From NCBI GenBank assembly GCA_030615045.1, contig JAUWZY010000012.1:1-15105 (forward strand): 15,105 nucleotides of DNA. The letters run 5' to 3'. Source of the DNA: Chloroflexota bacterium. GTDB lineage: Bacteria > Chloroflexota > Dehalococcoidia > SZUA-161 > JAUWZY01. The position numbers and the translations under genes are program-made. Below are positions 1 to 7,645 of this stretch, one piece after another (position 1 is the first letter of the stretch; every line of letters starts with the position of its first letter). Under the pieces are notes generated by a model, which made no database searches, was not told where the DNA came from, and saw only the letters and a program-made list of their open reading frames with translations.

Positions 1-1897
1 GGTCCATCGGCCTCGGCCTTTCCATGTCCTCTTTGACTTTGTTTACCGCTTCCAGTTGATCCAAAATCTCGATATAGGGAAAAGAGGCCTCGAGCTCCTG
101 CTGCCATGTGGTATCTGCGGAGAAGGCGAGGCCAGGTGAGACCTCCCGCGTCGCATGGATGGCTAACAGCTCTCGAGCCAGATCTCCCGCTGCCTGCTTA
201 ACCCTTTGCTTGGTTCTGAGCCACTCTTGGATGCCCAGTCGGCTGAGGGTTGGGGTGTACCCTCTGGGGCCGATATAACGGCTGATGCGATCTACCTGAT
301 CGGGAGGTAAGTAGAGCCTATCGCCTTCAGCATATCCCAGGATCAGGTACTCGCGCTCCTTGCCGTCAAGCGACATCTTGGTCACCCCGGAGAACTTGGC
401 GATGCCGTGGTCGATATGAACCACATACTCGCCGGGGAAGAACTCAGAAAGGAAAGCCTCGTGGCGCATCGGGCGCTTCAGTGCCATTCGCCGCTTCTTG
501 GTGAAGCCAAAGACCTCGACATCGCTGAATAGCGCGGTGGGGGCTACCCCCTGCTTCGCTATCCAGCCCTCGGCTAATGACCCTTGAACCAGCGTTATCG
601 ATCCGGGTCGGGGCAGCTGCTCTATATCCGCTACAGGAAAGGCGATGACATCTTGCTCCAGGAAGAGTTCTGAAAGCCTGCTTGCCTGCTGCGAGACAAC
701 GATAACTCGATGCCCATCGCTTATCATCGCCTTGGCTTCCTCGATAAAGGCCGATACGCGGCCAGCGTAATCTGGGGCCGGAGCAAAGCCCATGTGATAG
801 CAATGGCTTGCATCACCCCATTCCTCCAAGCTCAGCTGCCGCTCCAGCCTGCCGAGCCTTTTCATCAGCTCCGCCCAGGTGAAATAGGGTGTGGGGAAAT
901 CCTGGGGCAGCTGTCCTCTTTCCACTTTTCCCTGGCGTAGCTCTGCGGCTTGGGACTCGAGTTCTGCCACCTCGTCCGCTACAAGATTGGGTTCATCAAG
1001 GATAACTATTGAATCAGGTGGCAGGTAATCAAGGAAGGAGCCGTGGTTGAATAGGGCAGCATAAAACTCCATGCCATCAAACCACTGGCCCTGAAGCAAA
1101 AGCGCCATCTCCTCCTCGATCCTTTCTCTTGCCTCAACATCGAGGGTGGAGAGGGCGAGTTGGTGAATGATTTGCTCCCCTTGCCCCCTTTCCGGGAGCA
1201 GCATCTCCTTAGCCGGTACAATAAACACCTCCGGCACCTGTTGCAACGAGCGCTGGGTAGCGGGGTCAAAGAGGCGAATGCTCTCCACCTCATCGCCGAA
1301 GAGCTCGATCCTGATAGGGAACCCATTGTTGGGGGAATAAATATCGACGATCCCGCCACGGCGACTTATGGTGCCCGGGACCTCGACAGCGCTTTCCAGC
1401 TCATAGCCCATGCTGATCCACCTACTCAGCATCTGATTCCAATCGAATGCCATCCCTTTGCTTAAGCTATAGCATGCCGAGGCGAAATCGGTGGCGGGGA
1501 TCGTCTTCCTGATTGAGGCGTGAGCTGAGGTCAAAATCAGGGGTGCTGGCTCTCTTTTGCTTAGCGTGGACAAGATGCGCAATCGTTGCTGGACGGTGGT
1601 GATATCTGAAGTCAGGCGTTCATAGGGCAGGGCATCAGGCTCGGGGAGAAGCTGAATCGAGAAGCGGTCGCCGCACCAGGTGAGGAGTTGATCGTAAAGC
1701 TGTTTTGCTTTCTCGGAGCGGGCGGTAATGACCACTACAGGGAGGCGAAGGTCGTGATAAAGGCAAGCCACAAGGTAGGGTTTGGTGGCGTTGAGCACTG
1801 CCATCTTGTTGCTGCCTTGCTTGCTGAGGATGGCTGCCACCAGCTCGCGGTAGGCGGGAACATCATCGATTAGGCGGAGGAGCCCGCAAAAATTCAT
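1..1897 (-). CDS. mfd: Transcription-repair coupling factor Mfd, N-terminal ~632 residues (runs off the left edge)
   Basis: Mfd is a DNA translocase that removes RNA polymerase stalled at lesions and recruits the UvrA/UvrB repair machinery. Read from the ATG at 1897, the minus strand is open to position 1. The first ~350 residues match the UvrB-like N-terminal module, with PYERLTSDITTVQQRLR and RRGGIVDIYSP as recognisable blocks. Next come a degenerate middle domain and the polymerase-interaction/linker region, with GEYVVHIDHGIAKFSG and DQVDRISRYIGPRG. The fragment ends at EDMERPRPMD, which in the family lies just before the Walker A motif (GDVGFGKTE type), so the helicase motifs are outside the window. 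GAGGTG lies about 8 nt before the ATG. The gene follows oadB on the same strand but has its own candidate promoter. No frameshift was seen in the segments checked codon by codon. Confidence 0.95.
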   Translation of the reverse strand, partial: MNFCGLLRLIDDVPAYRELVAAILSKQGSNKMAVLNATKPYLVACLYHDLRLPVVVITARSEKAKQLYDQLLTWCGDRFSIQLLPEPDALPYERLTSDITTVQQRLRILSTLSKREPAPLILTSAHASIRKTIPATDFASACYSLSKGMAFDWNQMLSRWISMGYELESAVEVPGTISRRGGIVDIYSPNNGFPIRIELFGDEVESIRLFDPATQRSLQQVPEVFIVPAKEMLLPERGQGEQIIHQLALSTLDVEARERIEEEMALLLQGQWFDGMEFYAALFNHGSFLDYLPPDSIVILDEPNLVADEVAELESQAAELRQGKVERGQLPQDFPTPYFTWAELMKRLGRLERQLSLEEWGDASHCYHMGFAPAPDYAGRVSAFIEEAKAMISDGHRVIVVSQQASRLSELFLEQDVIAFPVADIEQLPRPGSITLVQGSLAEGWIAKQGVAPTALFSDVEVFGFTKKRRMALKRPMRHEAFLSEFFPGEYVVHIDHGIAKFSGVTKMSLDGKEREYLILGYAEGDRLYLPPDQVDRISRYIGPRGYTPTLSRLGIQEWLRTKQRVKQAAGDLARELLAIHATREVSPGLAFSADTTWQQELEASFPYIEILDQLEAVNKVKEDMERPRPMD

Positions 1898-1913
1898 ACT
1901 TACAAACACCTCA

Positions 1914-1938
1914 AGGGCTAGCCGTCTCGACTAGCCCT
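1914..1938 (-). repeat. Inverted repeat / leader hairpin before mfd
   Basis: AGGGCTAG at 1914-1921 and CTAGCCCT at 1931-1938 are perfect inverted repeats of 8 bp around a 9-nt loop. On the mfd strand no T-run follows, so it is a poor intrinsic terminator for the upstream oadB operon. It would sit at the very 5' end of an mfd transcript starting from the predicted promoter, a few bases before the GAGGTG ribosome site. A role in mRNA stability, weak attenuation or operator binding is possible; none is proven. Confidence 0.5.
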
Positions 1939-1945
1939 ATGCAAA

Positions 1946-1974
1946 AGTGTAGCACAGCGGCTCGTGTCCGACAA
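1946..1974 (-). promoter_or_regulatory. Candidate sigma-70 promoter for mfd
   Basis: On the minus strand TTGTCG (1974-1969) is followed after 17 nt by TACACT (1951-1946). Each hexamer matches the sigma-70 consensus at 4 of 6 positions. Transcription would begin near 1939, giving a ~40-nt mfd leader that starts with the hairpin at 1914-1938. The strength is moderate at best. Confidence 0.45.
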
Positions 1975-1994
1975 GTGACTGAAGCTTTGCAGCC

Positions 1995-2057
1995 TTATCC
2001 CACAAGGCTGAGGAAGATACCAGCGGCGGTCATGGTCCCGATGACCCCGGCGAGATT
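1995..2057 (-). pseudogene. Diverged second copy of the oadB C-terminal tail
   Basis: Directly after the oadB stop, in another frame, the minus strand reads NLAGVIGTMTAAGIFLSLVG and then TAA (1997-1995). The oadB product itself ends NVAGVIGSAVIAGVFLGILG. Eleven of 20 residues are identical, and both copies end in a stop at the same place. By eye about 33 of 57 nucleotides match, with most differences in the middle and at third positions. This looks like the remnant end of a second oadB-type gene left by recombination or tandem duplication, not chance. It has no start of its own and is not expected to make a separate protein. Confidence 0.7.
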
Positions 2058-3208
2058 TACCCTAGTATGCCCAGAAACACCCCGGCAATCACTGCTGACC
2101 CGATCACCCCGGCCACATTTGGTCCCATAGCGTGCATCAACAGGAAGTTCCTTGGATTTGCCTTTTGTCCGATATGCTGGGCCACCCTCGCTGCCATCGG
2201 CACCGCTGAGACCCCGGCAGCACCTAATATTGGATTGAATGGCTCTTTGGAAAGGCGGCTTACTAGTTTCCCCAGCAGCACCCCGCCAGCAGTCCCCGCG
2301 GCAAAGGCGACTAAACCAAGCCCCAGCACCATTAATGTCTCGGGGCGCATCACCAATTCCGCAGACATGGATGCCCCGATGCAGAGCATTAAGACAATAG
2401 TTATGGTATTTATCAGCGCACCCTGAGCGGTATCGGAAAGCCTGTCCACAACGCCGCTCTCTCGAAGCAGATTGCCGAACATAAACATCCCGACGAGAGG
2501 CGCTGCCCGGGGAACGAGCAATATCACGATCAGCATAACCGCTATGGGGAAAATGATCTTCTCCCGCTGTGACACCGCACGAAGCTGTGGCTTCATGTAA
2601 ATCTTGCGCTCTTTCTCGCTGATAAGCGCCCTTACTATCGGTGGCTGAATTATAGCCACCATCGCCATATAGGAATAGGCTGCCACCGCGGTGATCCCCA
2701 TTAGCTCCGGGGCTAATTTGGCCGTAAGGAAGATAGTTGTGGGACCATCGGCGCCGCCGATGATGCCAATGCAAGCGGCCTCCTTAATCCCGAAGTCAGC
2801 GATACCCCAAAAGCCCAAGGCTAAGGCGCCGAAGAAGGCGACGAAGATCCCCATTTGAGCAGCGGCGCCGAGAACAAATCCCTTAGGGCTGGCTAAAAGA
2901 GGCCCGAAATCCGTCATCGCCCCCAGCCCGAGGAATATAAGCAGGGGCAATACAGTATATTTATAAAGCCCAAACTCAAGGAAAATGCCCAGAAGCCCAG
3001 CTACGCCTGGCACTCCACCTGCCTGCTCGGGGGTGAGGAGCAGACCGGTATAGGGCATGTTGGCTAATATTAGACCGACACCTATCGGTAATAACTCATA
3101 CGGTTCCCATTTTTTAGTGATCGCCAAATATATGAATATCAGCCCAACACAGATGAGTATTATATGGCCATATGTTAACCCCGTGAACCCAGTCTGATAG
3201 TCGATCAT
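2057..3208 (-). CDS. oadB: Na+-translocating decarboxylase, beta subunit (OadB/GcdB/MmdB family)
   Basis: This 383-residue integral membrane protein is the carboxybiotin decarboxylase and Na+ pump of the family shared by oxaloacetate, methylmalonyl-CoA and glutaconyl-CoA decarboxylases. The chain is mostly hydrophobic, with many membrane segments. The family hallmark GGADGPT is at residues 151-157; its aspartate (D154 here) corresponds to the coupling residue studied as Asp203 in Klebsiella OadB. Other conserved blocks are FLGLGAMTDFGPL (92-104), and AGVSAVPMAARVAQ and HAMGPNVAGVIGS near the C-terminus. Length is normal for the family. It starts 14 nt after the OadG-like peptide gene and is the last gene of the ribF-tyrS-decarboxylase run. 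The substrate of the complex is set by the carboxyltransferase, so the symbol denotes the family only. A second copy of its tail follows the stop. Confidence 0.93.
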   Translation of the reverse strand: MIDYQTGFTGLTYGHIILICVGLIFIYLAITKKWEPYELLPIGVGLILANMPYTGLLLTPEQAGGVPGVAGLLGIFLEFGLYKYTVLPLLIFLGLGAMTDFGPLLASPKGFVLGAAAQMGIFVAFFGALALGFWGIADFGIKEAACIGIIGGADGPTTIFLTAKLAPELMGITAVAAYSYMAMVAIIQPPIVRALISEKERKIYMKPQLRAVSQREKIIFPIAVMLIVILLVPRAAPLVGMFMFGNLLRESGVVDRLSDTAQGALINTITIVLMLCIGASMSAELVMRPETLMVLGLGLVAFAAGTAGGVLLGKLVSRLSKEPFNPILGAAGVSAVPMAARVAQHIGQKANPRNFLLMHAMGPNVAGVIGSAVIAGVFLGILG

Positions 3209-3222
3209 CTTTTAGGCTCGAT

Positions 3223-3381
3223 TTACTCCCTTTCCTCTTTTTTCTCCTTCTCTTCCGGGCCTTTTTTAGAGGCGAATCTTGTGACCACCCGTGTTATCAC
3301 AATCAATAATGCCAGAATGGAGAAAACGAGGAGGAGGCCAAAGCCAGCGATTCTCAGTGCGAAGCCCCAATCTATAGCCAT
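3223..3381 (-). CDS. Small OadG-like gamma subunit of the decarboxylase
   Basis: A 52-residue reading frame, ATG at 3381 to TAA at 3223. It begins MAIDWGFALRIAGFG, has one strong membrane segment at about residues 11-31 (FGLLLVFSILALLIVI core), and ends in a highly charged lysine/glutamate tail (SKKGPEEKEKKEERE). This is the architecture of OadG/MmdD-type gamma subunits, which anchor and stabilise the carboxyltransferase on the membrane beta subunit. GAGGTGA lies 3 nt before the ATG. The position between the biotin carrier and oadB is the expected operon place. Sequence conservation in this family is low, so the call rests on size, topology and neighbours. Confidence 0.82.
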   Translation of the reverse strand: MAIDWGFALRIAGFGLLLVFSILALLIVITRVVTRFASKKGPEEKEKKEERE

Positions 3382-3448
3382 CGCTCACCTCATGGAACCG
3401 AAAACAGCTATGCTCGCCGACATCGGTTAGGGATAAGCCTCTTTTCCA

Positions 3449-3670
3449 TCAATATTCGATGACGGCGATGGTTTCCCCTGATTTAACCGCTTGATCGGGA
3501 GAGACATTTATCTGATTAATGACCCCGGAAACAGGAGCCATTATCGGGTTTTCCATCTTCATTGATTCCAGGGTGCAGATGATATCCCCTTCCTCAACTT
3601 TATCCCCTTCTTTGACGTAGATTTCAAGTATCTTGCCCGGTATCGGTGCCTCCACTACTTCTTGCGCCAT
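3449..3670 (-). CDS. Biotin carboxyl carrier subunit (biotinyl/lipoyl domain protein)
   Basis: A 73-residue single-domain protein carrying biotin, which shuttles CO2 from the carboxyltransferase to the membrane decarboxylase. The biotinylation motif ESMKME is at residues 35-40, with the acceptor lysine at 38. It is flanked by the typical IPGKI and EGDKVEEGD hairpins before it and NPIMAPVSGVI after it. The start at 3670 is chosen because AAGGAG lies 4 nt upstream and because MAQEVVEAPIPGKI is a normal beginning for the domain; the frame stays open further upstream but that part does not resemble the family. It lacks the long proline/alanine linker seen in larger carriers. It lies 40 nt downstream of the carboxyltransferase gene and 67 nt upstream of the OadG-like gene. 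Confidence 0.92.
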   Translation of the reverse strand: MAQEVVEAPIPGKILEIYVKEGDKVEEGDIICTLESMKMENPIMAPVSGVINQINVSPDQAVKSGETIAVIEY

Positions 3671-3710
3671 GGTTCTCCTTCCTCTTCTCTCAGTTAGCTT
3701 TGACCGACCC

Positions 3711-5315
3711 TCAGAGATTGATGTTGGAATATTTCCGCCAAACCTTCCACGGGCAGGTTCCAGGGGTGACGAATTTGTTCTCCAGAATATCCAGGGCCCT
3801 GTTGACGTACTTCCTGGTGTCATGGGGCATGATGATATCGTCGATATATCCCCTCTCCGCCCCTACATAAGGGTTTTCGTAGATTTCACTATATTCCTCA
3901 ATCCTTTTCGCCTTTACCTCCTCCGGCTTTTCTGCCTCCCTGATCTCTCGGGCGAAGATGACGCTGGCGGCCGTATCAGCCCCCACGATGGTGACGCGAG
4001 CCGTGGGCCAGGCAAAAACGAAGTCGGCCCCGATACTCTTATCCAGCATCCCATAGTGGGCACCAGCATAAGACTTTCTTACGATGATGGAGATCAGAGG
4101 CACAGTAGCATCGGTCCAGGCGAAAAGCATCTTAGCACCGTGGCGCAAGATCCCTGCCCAATCTGCCTGGGAACCTATCACATAGCCGGGGCAGTCCACC
4201 AGGGTGACTAAGGGGATGTTGAACAGGTCACAGAATCTGATAAACCTTGCCCCTTTGTCTGAGGAGTCAATGTCCAACATTCCAGCAGCCCACGTAGGTT
4301 GATTGGCTACTATTCCCACAGGACGGCCATTAAAGCGGGCAAACCCAGTTATCATATTCTTGGCATAAAGTCCCAAAGTCTCAAAGAAATGGCCGTCGTC
4401 TACCACAGCTTTTATCACTTTCTTCATGTCAAAGGGCTTAAAAGGTTCATCGGGAACAATGTCATTCAACTCCTCCGCAGTGCGCTCTGGGGGGTCTCCT
4501 GTTTTGACACAAGGGGGTTTCTCTCGATTACTAGGGGGGAAGAAGGATAGAAGTTCCTTCGCCTTGTCTATGGCATCCTTATCGTCTTCAGCTACTACAT
4601 GTGTCTGGCCGGACTTGACAGCATGGGCTTTCCAGCCGGACAGCTCCTGAAGGCTGATTTCCTCCCCGATCTGTGTCCTAGCGAAAGCGGGTCCAGCAAT
4701 GCCCATGAAGCCGGTATCACGGGTTTGAATGAGAAAGTCCTGCATTATGGGGTGGTAAGCCTGCCCCCCCAAGCAGGGACCTAATAGCAAGGCTATTTGA
4801 GGCACCACGCCTGAGGCCAGGTCCTGCATTCTGAATAGCCAACCATAAGCCTCTAGAGTGTCCATTCCCTCCTGTAATCTGGCTCCTCCCGAGTCGTTGA
4901 TGCCGATAATGGGCCACCCCTTCTCCATGGCAAACTGAATGGCATAGGTCTCTTTCTTGCCGTGGTATTCGCCGAAGGTCCCGGCCATTGCCGAATAATC
5001 TTCAGAAAAGGCAACAACCATTCTGCCATTTACCTTGCCAAAGCCAGTGATAACGCCTTCAGCTGGGACCCATCGCTTGTCCATGCCAAAATGTATCGTT
5101 CTATGTTTTATATGCATTCCTATCTCGGTAAAGGTGCCTGGATCGAAGAGGTAGTCTAACCTTTCGCGGGCTAACAGTTGCCCGGCTTTACGACGCTCTT
5201 CGAGCACCCTTGGCTCCCCCATTTGCAAGACTTTGTTGCGCCGCTCCTCCAATTCCTGATACAAATCCTGCTTCAGCTTATATATCCCTCCCGGGTATTT
5301 ATGCCATTCTGCCAT
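3711..5315 (-). CDS. Acyl-CoA carboxyltransferase / decarboxylase alpha subunit (MmdA/PccB type)
   Basis: This 534-residue cytosolic protein has two crotonase-fold carboxyltransferase halves. In Na+-pumping decarboxylases it moves the carboxyl group from an acyl-CoA to biotin. The N-terminal half has SGGARLQEG (142-150) and GPCLGGQAY (179-187), forming acyl-CoA and oxyanion sites. The C-terminal half has DCPGYVIG, the RKSYAGAHYGM loop and FVFAWPTARV. It resembles methylmalonyl-CoA decarboxylase alpha and propionyl-CoA carboxylase beta more than glutaconyl-CoA decarboxylase alpha, but substrate cannot be fixed by eye. No biotin carboxylase gene is nearby, which together with OadB supports a decarboxylase. 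AAAGGAGGT lies 5 nt before the ATG, inside the end of tyrS, whose TGA is 1 nt upstream, so translation is probably coupled. The C-terminus (residues ~500-534) is family-like. Confidence 0.9.
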   Translation of the reverse strand: MAEWHKYPGGIYKLKQDLYQELEERRNKVLQMGEPRVLEERRKAGQLLARERLDYLFDPGTFTEIGMHIKHRTIHFGMDKRWVPAEGVITGFGKVNGRMVVAFSEDYSAMAGTFGEYHGKKETYAIQFAMEKGWPIIGINDSGGARLQEGMDTLEAYGWLFRMQDLASGVVPQIALLLGPCLGGQAYHPIMQDFLIQTRDTGFMGIAGPAFARTQIGEEISLQELSGWKAHAVKSGQTHVVAEDDKDAIDKAKELLSFFPPSNREKPPCVKTGDPPERTAEELNDIVPDEPFKPFDMKKVIKAVVDDGHFFETLGLYAKNMITGFARFNGRPVGIVANQPTWAAGMLDIDSSDKGARFIRFCDLFNIPLVTLVDCPGYVIGSQADWAGILRHGAKMLFAWTDATVPLISIIVRKSYAGAHYGMLDKSIGADFVFAWPTARVTIVGADTAASVIFAREIREAEKPEEVKAKRIEEYSEIYENPYVGAERGYIDDIIMPHDTRKYVNRALDILENKFVTPGTCPWKVWRKYSNINL

Positions 5316-5316
5316 C

Positions 5317-6651
5317 TCAAACCTCCTTTTCTGCGCCCGTTAACGCTCTCTTTTTTCTATCGGCGTTGACCAGGCGGACAAAGCGCCGCTTGCCTACCTT
5401 GATAACGCTGCCATCCCTAATGTATAATGGGTGCTCGCTAACGGTAACCTTCGTGCCTTCGGGATAAATAAGATCAATGGCACCTTGAGCTATGAGCCTC
5501 TTAGCTTCGGCATTGCTTTTCACGATCCCATAGTGGCTCAAAATGTGGGCAATGCTAACTGGGCCCATGTGCACCGTTCCCCGATCATCCACTGCAATTA
5601 CCTCAAGCAAATTGGAAGCAGAGCGTTCGACACGATGGTCGACATACTTCCTGAACGAAATCCGAAGCTCTTCAATATCTTCGGGCATGGCCCGAGCTTG
5701 AAAAACCCTCTCGAATTCTGCTTGTGCTGCCTCCGCCGCTGCCGGGCCATGGAATTGCCTTACTAACTCATTAGCTAGAATCTTTTTGATACCCATTGGG
5801 TTTGCTCCGGTATCTAACTGCTGCCTAAAGTCCGCTAGGACATCGTCTGGGTATTGGCCGGGGTCGGTGAGCAGCTCGAAGTAGTCCATAATTAGGTGGT
5901 CGGGTAGGGACATCGTCTTGCCATACATCTCGTTGGGCTCATCTTCGATGGCGATGTAGTTGCCCAGGCTCTTCGACATCTTATGCTTGCCGTCGGTGCC
6001 GATGAGAAGTGGCATTAAAAACACCTGCTGTGGGCGCTGTCCCATCATCTGCTGCAGTTCCCGGGCCACCAGGCAATTGAACTTCTGATCGATGCCACCG
6101 AACTCGACGTCGGCAGCGATTACCACGGAGTCATAGGCCTGAAGTAAAGGATAGAGGAGCTCGGTGACGGCGATGAGCCTCCCCGCCGCATGCCTCTTAG
6201 CGAAGTCCTCGCGAGCCATAAGCTGAGCTATGGTGAATTTGCTGGCGAGATCGAAGACGTCAGCCAGTGTGAATTTGCCAAACCACTCGCTTTGCCACCG
6301 CACCTCGGTCCGCTCCTTATCGACCACCTTGAAGAACTGCTTTAGGTAGGTCTCGGCGTTAGCCAGAACCTGGTCACGGGAGAGCATAGGGCGGGTTTGC
6401 GACACGCCACTGGGGTCGCCAATCTGGGCTGTCCAGTCGCCGACGATGAGCACTAGCTGATGCCCCAGCTCTTGGAACTGACGCAGCTTTCTTAAGCCGA
6501 CCACGTGGCCGAGGTGGATATCGGGGCGGCTGGGGTCAAAGCCCTGCTTCAATCGTAGTCGTCTCCCCGACTCCAAGAGCCTTTCGAACTCCTCTTGCAC
6601 GATAATCTCGGCAACACCGCGCTTTAGCAGATGGCTGAATCCTGAGACCAT
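5317..6651 (-). CDS. tyrS: Tyrosyl-tRNA synthetase
   Basis: A 444-residue class I synthetase that attaches tyrosine to tRNA-Tyr. The HIGH-type signature is HLGH at residues 46-49 within KQGFDPSRPDIHLGH, and the KMSKS loop is exact at 224-228 (GKHKMSKSLGN). The tyrosine-pocket region includes LLQAYDSVVIAADVEFGGID followed by QKFN. The C-terminal ~60 residues form an S4-type RNA-binding domain, with AHILSHYGIVKSNAEAKRLI. The HLGH form and the spacing fit the second bacterial TyrRS type (TyrZ-like), not the E. coli type. The start codon abuts the ribF TAG (TAGATG) with GAGG about 13 nt upstream, and the gene ends 1 nt before the carboxyltransferase ATG. No T-box is visible, and there is no room for one in this internal position. 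Confidence 0.96.
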   Translation of the reverse strand: MVSGFSHLLKRGVAEIIVQEEFERLLESGRRLRLKQGFDPSRPDIHLGHVVGLRKLRQFQELGHQLVLIVGDWTAQIGDPSGVSQTRPMLSRDQVLANAETYLKQFFKVVDKERTEVRWQSEWFGKFTLADVFDLASKFTIAQLMAREDFAKRHAAGRLIAVTELLYPLLQAYDSVVIAADVEFGGIDQKFNCLVARELQQMMGQRPQQVFLMPLLIGTDGKHKMSKSLGNYIAIEDEPNEMYGKTMSLPDHLIMDYFELLTDPGQYPDDVLADFRQQLDTGANPMGIKKILANELVRQFHGPAAAEAAQAEFERVFQARAMPEDIEELRISFRKYVDHRVERSASNLLEVIAVDDRGTVHMGPVSIAHILSHYGIVKSNAEAKRLIAQGAIDLIYPEGTKVTVSEHPLYIRDGSVIKVGKRRFVRLVNADRKKRALTGAEKEV

Positions 6652-7587
6652 CTAACTTGAGCCTCGCTTTTGCTTTAATAGCGCCCTTGCCCTCTCCACG
6701 TCCCTATCGATTTGCCACTGCAATTCCTCAGGGGTAGCGAAATGGATCTCACCACGCACCCGCTCGATGAACTGGAGGGCAACTTTGCGCCCATATAAGT
6801 CACCATTGAAATCGAGGACATAGGTCTCTATTGTCCGTTCCCCGCCGCCGAAGGTCGGTCTAGTCCCGATATTCGTTACCGCTCGGTACAGCTCATTATC
6901 GACCTTGGCCCAGGTGACATAAACGCCATCAGCGGGCAGTGCTTGAGTCGGCTCCGGGGTTATATTGGCTGTGGGGAAGCCCAATAATCTGCCCCGCTCG
7001 CCGCCGATGACCACCACCCCGCTCAGGGTGAAATGACGACCAAGCAATCGTTCCACCTGCTTCATATCCCCGCGGGACAAAGCCTCTCTAATCAGGGTGC
7101 TGCTGACCACCTGGCCTGCTACTGTTAGCTGGGGAACCGAGGTCACGGTAAAGCCCAGCTCCTGGCCCAAGGCCTTAAGCACCGTAGCATTCCCCTCCCT
7201 TCCTCGGCCTAAGGCGAAATCCGGTCCGATTACCAGCCCCTGCATCTTAGCCTGCTCTTTTAGCAGTGAGATAAACTGCCGGGCACTGAGTTGGGCTATC
7301 TCGGGAGTGAAGGAGAGGATAGCGATGAACTCAACGCCGAGGTTCTGGATGAGGCCAATCCGTTCTTCAAGGGTGGTTAAGAAAGTCAGTTCGATTTGGG
7401 GATAAAGCACTTCTTGAGGATGGCCGCGGAAGGTTACCACTCCACTGAGGAGTCCCCTCTCGGCTGCCTGCTTGTTTAACCTCTTAATCAGATGCTGGTG
7501 CCCGAGATGAACGCCATCGAAAACCCCAACAGTGAGCATCGTCTCCTGCTTAGGGGTCAGCTCGGCCAGTTCCTTTACTATCTGCAT
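6652..7587 (-). CDS. ribF: Bifunctional riboflavin kinase / FAD synthetase
   Basis: This 311-residue enzyme converts riboflavin to FMN and FMN to FAD. The N-terminal adenylyltransferase domain (about 1-180) carries GVFDGVHLGH at 21-30 and SSTLIREAL near 165. The C-terminal flavokinase domain has GFPTANI, NIGTRPTFGGG and TIETYVLDF. Length is normal. The start at 7587 is preferred over the internal ATG at 7539 because the extra 16 residues align with the usual RibF opening before the GxFDGxHxGH motif. It is the first gene of the leftward operon. The predicted transcription start leaves only about 8 nt of leader (GCGAGGG touching the ATG). Supplying FAD is a sensible partner function to the divergent etfBA genes, which need FAD. 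Confidence 0.96.
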   Translation of the reverse strand: MQIVKELAELTPKQETMLTVGVFDGVHLGHQHLIKRLNKQAAERGLLSGVVTFRGHPQEVLYPQIELTFLTTLEERIGLIQNLGVEFIAILSFTPEIAQLSARQFISLLKEQAKMQGLVIGPDFALGRGREGNATVLKALGQELGFTVTSVPQLTVAGQVVSSTLIREALSRGDMKQVERLLGRHFTLSGVVVIGGERGRLLGFPTANITPEPTQALPADGVYVTWAKVDNELYRAVTNIGTRPTFGGGERTIETYVLDFNGDLYGRKVALQFIERVRGEIHFATPEELQWQIDRDVERARALLKQKRGSS

Positions 7588-7601
7588 CCCTCGCTGAAGT
7601 T

Positions 7602-7630
7602 ATTTTATGAATTTGGGAAACTATTGTCAA
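7602..7630 (-). promoter_or_regulatory. Sigma-70-type promoter for the ribF operon
   Basis: On the minus strand TTGACA (7630-7625) is followed after exactly 17 nt by TAAAAT (7607-7602), giving 6/6 and 5/6 matches. Transcription should start near 7595, only ~8 nt before the ribF ATG. The -35 element is 15 nt from the -35 of the divergent etf promoter. Confidence 0.75.
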
Positions 7631-7645
7631 GAAAATGAATTCGCC

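Noticed and set aside
444..803. Open frame on the minus strand inside mfd
   Set aside because: It is a shadow. The true frame is a continuous Mfd reading frame that extends beyond the left edge.
1995..2774. A 259-codon open frame on the minus strand overlapping oadB
   Set aside because: Most of it is an out-of-frame shadow of oadB with an arginine/glycine-rich composition. Only its last ~20 codons resemble a protein family, and those are reported as the duplicated oadB tail.
3396..3428. AACCGA...TCGGTT inverted repeat between the biotin carrier and OadG-like genes
   Set aside because: It has only 6 bp with a 21-nt loop and no T-run, which is expected by chance at this length.
3671..3823. 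Longer biotin-carrier frame from 3823
   Set aside because: The added residues overlap the carboxyltransferase end and look like a shadow frame. ATG 3670 has an AAGGAG site at the right distance.
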